This document shows, one piece after another, positions 6,560 to 9,334 of a DNA stretch of 9,334 nt. Made by a program: the position numbers and the translations under genes. The notes under the pieces were generated by a model. It was not told where the DNA came from. It made no database searches and was given only the letters and a program-made list of their open reading frames with translations. Numbering within the stretch: position 1 is the stretch's first letter; every line of letters starts with the position of its first letter. The stretch spans positions 1 through 9,334 of the forward strand of contig DBGA01000070.1 of the NCBI GenBank assembly GCA_002295325.1. Reading direction: 5' to 3'. The stretch comes from Ruminococcaceae bacterium UBA866 (GTDB lineage Bacteria > Bacillota > Clostridia > Oscillospirales > Ruminococcaceae).

Positions 6560-6619
6560 ATTTAAGTTTAAATCTTTGAAAAATACAGTGGTTTTTAAAT
6601 GGATAAACGCAAAAAAGTA

Positions 6620-6649
6620 TTGACAAAGTGAGGTATTATCATATATAAT
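6620..6649 (+). promoter_or_regulatory. rpmH promoter (sigma-A type)
   Basis: A perfect -35 TTGACA (6620-6625) and perfect -10 TATAAT (6644-6649) are separated by 18 bases. It would start transcription near 6656, giving a leader of about 100 bases before rpmH. It is the best promoter in the window and probably serves the whole rpmH-rnpA-yidD-yidC-jag series. Confidence 0.85.
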
Positions 6650-6672
6650 ATTATCTTGCAGGGTTTCGCCTA

Positions 6673-6737
6673 ATTTTTAAGCTATTTGTGTTATTGCTTT
6701 AAAGGCAAGACTTAAAAATAATGGATATAAAATGTCC
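6673..6737 (+). promoter_or_regulatory. Structured 5' leader of rpmH
   Basis: Two helices are visible in the leader. ATTTTTAAG (6673-6681) pairs with CTTAAAAAT (6711-6719), enclosing a small TTGC/GCAA hairpin at about 6694-6705. GGATAT (6723-6728) pairs with ATGTCC (6732-6737) over an AAA loop, just upstream of the ribosome site. Autoregulation by L34 is possible but unproven. Confidence 0.4.
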
Positions 6738-6758
6738 GATTAAAGGGGGATTTACAAT

Positions 6759-6893
6759 ATGAAAAGAACATATCAACCTAAGAAATTACAACGCAAAAAA
6801 GTTCATGGCTTTATGAAGAGAATGGCTGAGAAGAGCGGAAGAAGCGTTCTTGCTCGCCGTCGTGCTAAGGGCAGAAAAAGACTATCACACTAA
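6759..6893 (+). CDS. rpmH: 50S ribosomal protein L34
   Basis: A 44-residue, highly basic protein of the large ribosomal subunit. The sequence begins MKRTYQPKK and ends [12 protein letters not shown]; this is the full family length and pattern, including the KVHGFMKRM segment and the RSVLARRR stretch. The start is ATG, with an unusual G-run ribosome site AGGGGGA at 6744-6750 eight bases upstream. It is the first gene of the right arm, about 100 bases downstream of a strong promoter, and is followed by stem-loops before rnpA. The rpmH-rnpA pairing next to dnaA is one of the most conserved bacterial gene arrangements. No oddities are seen in the coding sequence. Confidence 0.97.
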   Translation: MKRTYQPKKLQRKKVHGFMKRMAEKSGRSVLARRRAKGRKRLSH

Positions 6894-6898
6894 TTAAC

Positions 6899-6988
6899 AA
6901 CCACTTAAATATAATTTGCGTGGTGTGGTTTTTGTGTAAAAACTAAAAAATGACTGACCACTTATCAATAGTGGTCTTTATTTTTATT
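6899..6988 (+). terminator. Hairpin pair with T-rich tail between rpmH and rnpA (possible attenuator)
   Basis: The second hairpin, GACCACT (6956-6962) with AGTGGTC (6970-6976), has a 7-base loop and a T-rich tail at 6977-6988, resembling an intrinsic terminator with a modest stem. Upstream, AACCAC (6899-6904) can pair with GTGGTT (6925-6930), which is followed by more T residues, or alternatively with GTGGT at 6920-6924. The GTGGT copies could also pair with ACCAC of the second hairpin (6957-6961). The likely effect is partial termination, making more L34 than RNase P protein. Confidence 0.6.
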
Positions 6989-7013
6989 AAAACAAGGCTT
7001 GGGTGTAAAAAGA

Positions 7014-7352
7014 ATGGAAAAGGTTGTTTCTTTAAAGCTTAATAAGGAATTTAAACGTGCTTACTATCAAGGAAAATTCAAAGCACATCCCTTTCTTGTT
7101 ACTTATTTGATTAAAAATCGTTCAAGAATTCCGAGAGTTGGAATTACAACCTCAAAAAAAATTGGTTGCGCTGTTAAAAGAAATCGTGCAAGACGAATTA
7201 TAAAACAAGCTTACAGAGAAATTTTATCTGAAAAAGAACTTAATTTTAATGGTTATGATTTAGTGTTTGTTGCAAGAAATGATACTCCATCAAAAAATAC
7301 CAATGACATAAAACGCATAATGAAAAAGCAAATTGGTGTGTTGCTAGGATAA
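7014..7352 (+). CDS. rnpA: Ribonuclease P protein component
   Basis: The basic protein subunit that assists the RNase P RNA in removing 5' leaders from tRNA precursors. The 112 residues are typical. The N-terminal LKLNKEFKRAY pattern and the central PRVGITTSKKIG lead into the RNR-type basic helix KRNRARRIIKQAYRE (about residues 54-68), which contacts the catalytic RNA. I choose ATG 7014: the protein then begins MEKVVSLK, as relatives do, and GGTG at 7002-7005 gives a partial ribosome-site match eight bases upstream. An in-frame TTG at 6999 is possible but has only AAGG one base away. It follows a terminator-like hairpin after rpmH, and its stop is six bases before yidD, whose ribosome site lies in the rnpA 3' end. 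Confidence 0.95.
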   Translation: MEKVVSLKLNKEFKRAYYQGKFKAHPFLVTYLIKNRSRIPRVGITTSKKIGCAVKRNRARRIIKQAYREILSEKELNFNGYDLVFVARNDTPSKNTNDIKRIMKKQIGVLLG

Positions 7353-7358
7353 CTTAAT

Positions 7359-7643
7359 ATGAAGAAAAAAATGAATGTGTCTAATAGATGCAAGCCCTTC
7401 TTGTCAATATTTTTAATTGATTGTTATAGACGAATTATTTCGCCACTTTTTCCCAGATGTTGCAGATATTATCCTAGCTGTTCAGCATATACAAGGGAGG
7501 CAATTATTCGATTTGGATTTTTTAGGGGAAGTTACCTTGGAATAAAAAGAATACTTCGTTGTAACCCGTTTTTTAAGGGTGGAATTGATTACGTCCCACA
7601 AGATTTTTCTTTTTTTAGAAAAAAAACGGACAAACAAAATTAG
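7359..7643 (+). CDS. yidD: YidD, membrane protein insertion efficiency factor
   Basis: A small membrane-associated protein thought to assist YidC-dependent insertion of inner-membrane proteins. Its 94 residues are slightly longer than the usual 70-85, mostly through a basic N-terminus and a lysine-rich tail. The family signature is clear: [16 protein letters not shown] at about residues 34-49, then a short F-G-F-x-R-G turn, [17 protein letters not shown] with its conserved cysteine, and the GG-x-D motif (DYVP replaces the common DPVP). The start is ATG 7359 with AGGA at 7346-7349 nine bases upstream, inside rnpA, suggesting translational coupling. A second ATG at 7371 would also fit the family but has no better site. 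It sits between rnpA and yidC as usual. Confidence 0.94.
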   Translation: MKKKMNVSNRCKPFLSIFLIDCYRRIISPLFPRCCRYYPSCSAYTREAIIRFGFFRGSYLGIKRILRCNPFFKGGIDYVPQDFSFFRKKTDKQN

Positions 7644-7717
7644 TATTAGAACTCATGCGGTATTGTTTCCGCTTAAAATAAAACTGCCTAAATGCTGGCA
7701 ATATGTTGGAGGTTTAT

Positions 7718-8779
7718 ATGGGAATTTTGGGTACACCACTTGGTTGGATTATGTATGCAATTGATTCGTTTGTGCATAACTATGGTTTGTCGTTGATATT
7801 ATTTGTCTTATTTACAAAAGTTGTTTTATTTCCACTGGCAATAAAACAACAAAAAAGTAGTGCAAAAATGGCATCTATGTCTGCAAAACAAAAAGAATTG
7901 CAAAAGAAATATGGAAAAGATAAAGCAAAACTAAACGAAGCGCAAATGAAACTTTATGAAGAAGAAGGCGTCAACCCAATGGGTGGATGTATGCCGATGC
8001 TTGTTCAGATGGTTTTATTGTTTGGTATTATTGACGTTATTTATAAACCTTTAAAGCATCTTATTAGAGTTCCGGCAGAGATGATAAAAGCAGCAACAGA
8101 TATATTAGGAAAAACAGCTGGTTCGCTTGCTGAGATTAGAGTTATTACCCTCATTCAGAGTGGCTCTGAACAATTTAATAATGTTTTTACACCAGAAATA
8201 TTAACTCAAATTAATAATTTTGATATGAAATTTGGCCCTATTAATTTAGGTGATACGCCAACAGTTGCATTTAATCTTCTGATATTAATTCCAATTTTAT
8301 CTGGTTTGACTGCATTTGCATCTACCATGATTTCGATGAACATTCAAAAAAAGAATGGCCAAGAAATGCAAGGCTCTATGAAATATATGATGATGTTTAT
8401 GCCATTGATGTCTGTTTGGATTGCGTTTACAATGCCAGCAGGTGCCGGTGTTTATTGGACGATTTCAAACTTACTTATGATTGCCCAGACTTTATTGGTT
8501 CAGTGGATGTGGCCACCAGAAAAAGTTGCTTTGCATAATGGTAAATCATCTGAAAAAGCAAGAGAAAAAATGCGAAAAAAACGTGAAAAAATGGAAGCAT
8601 ATAATAAAATGATGGAAGAAAGAGGGTTGGCTCCAAAGCCTATTCCTCAAAAGCTTGCAGAACCTAAAGTAATAGATAAAGAAGCATTGCAAAAAGAAAA
8701 AGAAATGACGCGTGTTCGTCTTGCTGAGGCAAGAAAACGTATGGCTGAAAAGTATGGCGAAACATACAACGAAGAGTAG
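7718..8779 (+). CDS. yidC: Membrane protein insertase YidC
   Basis: Oxa1/YidC/Alb3-family insertase that places proteins into the cytoplasmic membrane alone or with Sec. The 353 residues start at ATG 7718, because GGAGG at 7708-7712 lies five bases upstream; an earlier in-frame ATG at 7703 sits before that site. Five membrane segments can be drawn: about 22-42, 93-110, 184-206, 224-241 and 244-265. The conserved GVNPMGGCMPMLVQ (84-97) precedes the second. The positive groove residue, usually Arg, is Lys34 in FTKVVLFPLAIKQQKS. A long highly charged tail (266-353), rich in Lys, Arg and Glu and probably helical, fits a ribosome-binding extension. There is no lipoprotein cysteine near the N-terminus, unlike Bacillus SpoIIIJ. 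It lies 74 bases after yidD. Confidence 0.95.
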   Translation: MGILGTPLGWIMYAIDSFVHNYGLSLILFVLFTKVVLFPLAIKQQKSSAKMASMSAKQKELQKKYGKDKAKLNEAQMKLYEEEGVNPMGGCMPMLVQMVLLFGIIDVIYKPLKHLIRVPAEMIKAATDILGKTAGSLAEIRVITLIQSGSEQFNNVFTPEILTQINNFDMKFGPINLGDTPTVAFNLLILIPILSGLTAFASTMISMNIQKKNGQEMQGSMKYMMMFMPLMSVWIAFTMPAGAGVYWTISNLLMIAQTLLVQWMWPPEKVALHNGKSSEKAREKMRKKREKMEAYNKMMEERGLAPKPIPQKLAEPKVIDKEALQKEKEMTRVRLAEARKRMAEKYGETYNEE

Positions 8780-8884
8780 GATATAACGATTAGCCAAAAT
8801 TTCAAACTTAGGCAATAAAGCTACTGTTAAACTTGGTCACATTTTAAATGAAAAATTAAATTCGTAACTTTTAAAATTTAATTA

Positions 8885-8934
8885 ACCCATTGCTGTTTAG
8901 TGATGTGGGTGCAGGCACAGCCTGCAAGGAGGCT
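8885..8934 (+). promoter_or_regulatory. Structured jag leader overlapping its ribosome site
   Basis: The 161-base yidC-jag gap ends in two adjacent stems: ACCCA (8885-8889) with TGGGT (8906-8910), and GCAGGC (8911-8916) with GCCTGC (8920-8925) over a 3-base loop. The second abuts the ribosome site AAGGAGG (8926-8932). An alternative stem, AGCCT (8919-8923) with AGGCT (8930-8934), would cover that site. The rest of the gap (8780-8884) shows no gene, only an AT-rich 9-bp repeat (8854-8862/8875-8883). Confidence 0.5.
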
Positions 8935-8940
8935 AAAATT

Positions 8941-9334
8941 ATGATAAGAGAAGTTATTGCAAAAGCAGCGACTATTGATGAGGCTATGGAAAAAGCAGCG
9001 TTAGAATTAGGAGCAATTCAATCTGATTGTAAATTTGAAGTTTTGGAAACACCAAAAAAATCCCTTTTTGGCAGACATAAAGAGGCGGTTGTAAAAGCTA
9101 CAATTGAAGTAGAAGAGCCTGTAACAGCAGAATCTAATTTATCTTCAGTGAATAGCAGTAAACTTACTATTGCAACAAAGTATTTGCAAGAAATCTTGAA
9201 TGCAATGGGATTATCAACAATTTCAATGGAGATTGTTGAAAAAGAAGACGGTGCAGTAATTACATTTAATGGTGATGGAATGGCTGCGTTAATTGGCCAC
9301 CACGGGGAAACATTAGATGCACTTCAATATTTAA
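8941..9334 (+). CDS. jag: Jag / KhpB RNA-binding protein (3' part cut off)
   Basis: A cytoplasmic RNA-binding protein (Jag, also KhpB or EloR) with an N-terminal Jag domain, a KH domain and a C-terminal R3H domain. In other Firmicutes it affects cell elongation and division. The 131 visible residues show the Jag domain MIREVIAKAATIDEAMEKA with the KKSLFG turn (residues 39-44), an acidic and serine-rich linker at about 55-70, and the start of the KH domain. The KH signature IGHHGETLDALQYL (about 118-131) has the RNA-contacting GxxG as GHHG. R3H lies beyond the window. The start is ATG with AAGGAGG at 8926-8932 eight bases upstream. The position after yidC is the conserved one. Confidence 0.95.
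   Translation, partial: MIREVIAKAATIDEAMEKAALELGAIQSDCKFEVLETPKKSLFGRHKEAVVKATIEVEEPVTAESNLSSVNSSKLTIATKYLQEILNAMGLSTISMEIVEKEDGAVITFNGDGMAALIGHHGETLDALQYL

Larger units (their letters stand above)
6122..6619. other. Gene-free A/T-rich interval between dnaA and rpmH
   Basis: No coding sequence is supported here. The interval separates the divergent dnaA and rpmH promoters and corresponds to the upstream half of Firmicute origins. Only weak DnaA-box-like motifs occur: ATATCAACA at 6193-6201, TGTTGAAAA at 6229-6237 and TGTTGAATA at 6281-6289. The last two sit in a shared AAGTTGTTGAA repeat (6226-6236 and 6278-6288). Three large inverted repeats occupy 6370-6559. Confidence 0.6.

Noticed and set aside
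6962..6970. TTATCAATA as a DnaA box
   Set aside because: It falls in the loop of the rpmH-rnpA terminator-like hairpin, outside the origin gaps, and is a likely chance match in A/T-rich DNA.
6999..7016. TTG at 6999 as the rnpA start
   Set aside because: It has only AAGG one base upstream and would add five residues not typical of RnpA; ATG 7014 fits the family.
7657..7700. Two small hairpins in the yidD-yidC spacer as a riboswitch
   Set aside because: The stems are only four pairs each and no known riboswitch core is recognisable.
7703..7720. ATG at 7703 as the yidC start
   Set aside because: It lies upstream of the GGAGG at 7708-7712, which is correctly placed for ATG 7718; relatives begin close to the latter.
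8546..8815. Minus-strand open frame rich in Phe, Cys and His opposite the yidC tail
   Set aside because: The composition is the mirror of the Lys/Glu-rich YidC tail; it is an antisense shadow.

Overview
The window is the chromosomal replication-origin neighbourhood of a low-GC Firmicute, most likely a member of class Clostridia. The evidence is the A/T-rich composition, the gene order gyrB-remB-recF-yaaA-dnaN-oriC-dnaA / rpmH-rnpA-yidD-yidC-jag, the strong GGAGG-type ribosome sites, and the protein sequences. RnpA and YidC look clostridial (YidC shows no lipoprotein signal). I cannot fix the genus; an Oscillospirales-like lineage is only an impression. I see no mobile element, CRISPR array, tRNA or rRNA.

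Left arm (1-6003, all minus strand): partial gyrB, remB-like DUF370 gene, recF, yaaA (S4 domain), dnaN, then a non-coding interval of about 500 bases, then dnaA. Right arm (6759-9334, all plus strand): rpmH, rnpA, yidD, yidC and partial jag. Every gene points away from the dnaA region, so transcription runs with the replication forks.

Origin: the dnaN-dnaA interval reads like a bipartite unwinding site. An A/T tract (4218-4268) is followed by five TAG/TAA trinucleotides (4269-4283, DnaA-trio-like), a short GC cluster, and DnaA-box-like 9-mers all in one orientation, including two TGTTGATAA copies near dnaA. A strong hairpin terminator (4575-4616) closes the dnaA transcript before the origin. 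The second long gap (6004-6758) holds the dnaA leader and a candidate promoter, weak box-like motifs, three successive inverted repeats (6370-6559), and a clear sigma-A-type promoter for rpmH (6620-6649).

Functionally, the left arm supplies initiation (DnaA), the sliding clamp (DnaN), gap repair (RecF) and supercoiling (GyrB). The right arm supplies ribosomal protein L34, the RNase P protein, and the YidD/YidC/Jag membrane-insertion and RNA-binding set. All recognised genes are ordinary. The less ordinary material is non-coding: the origin architecture, a possible attenuator between rpmH and rnpA, a possible structural switch over the jag ribosome site, and palindromes around dnaA. Several starts are revised on ribosome-site evidence: remB (TTG), dnaA, rnpA and yidC.
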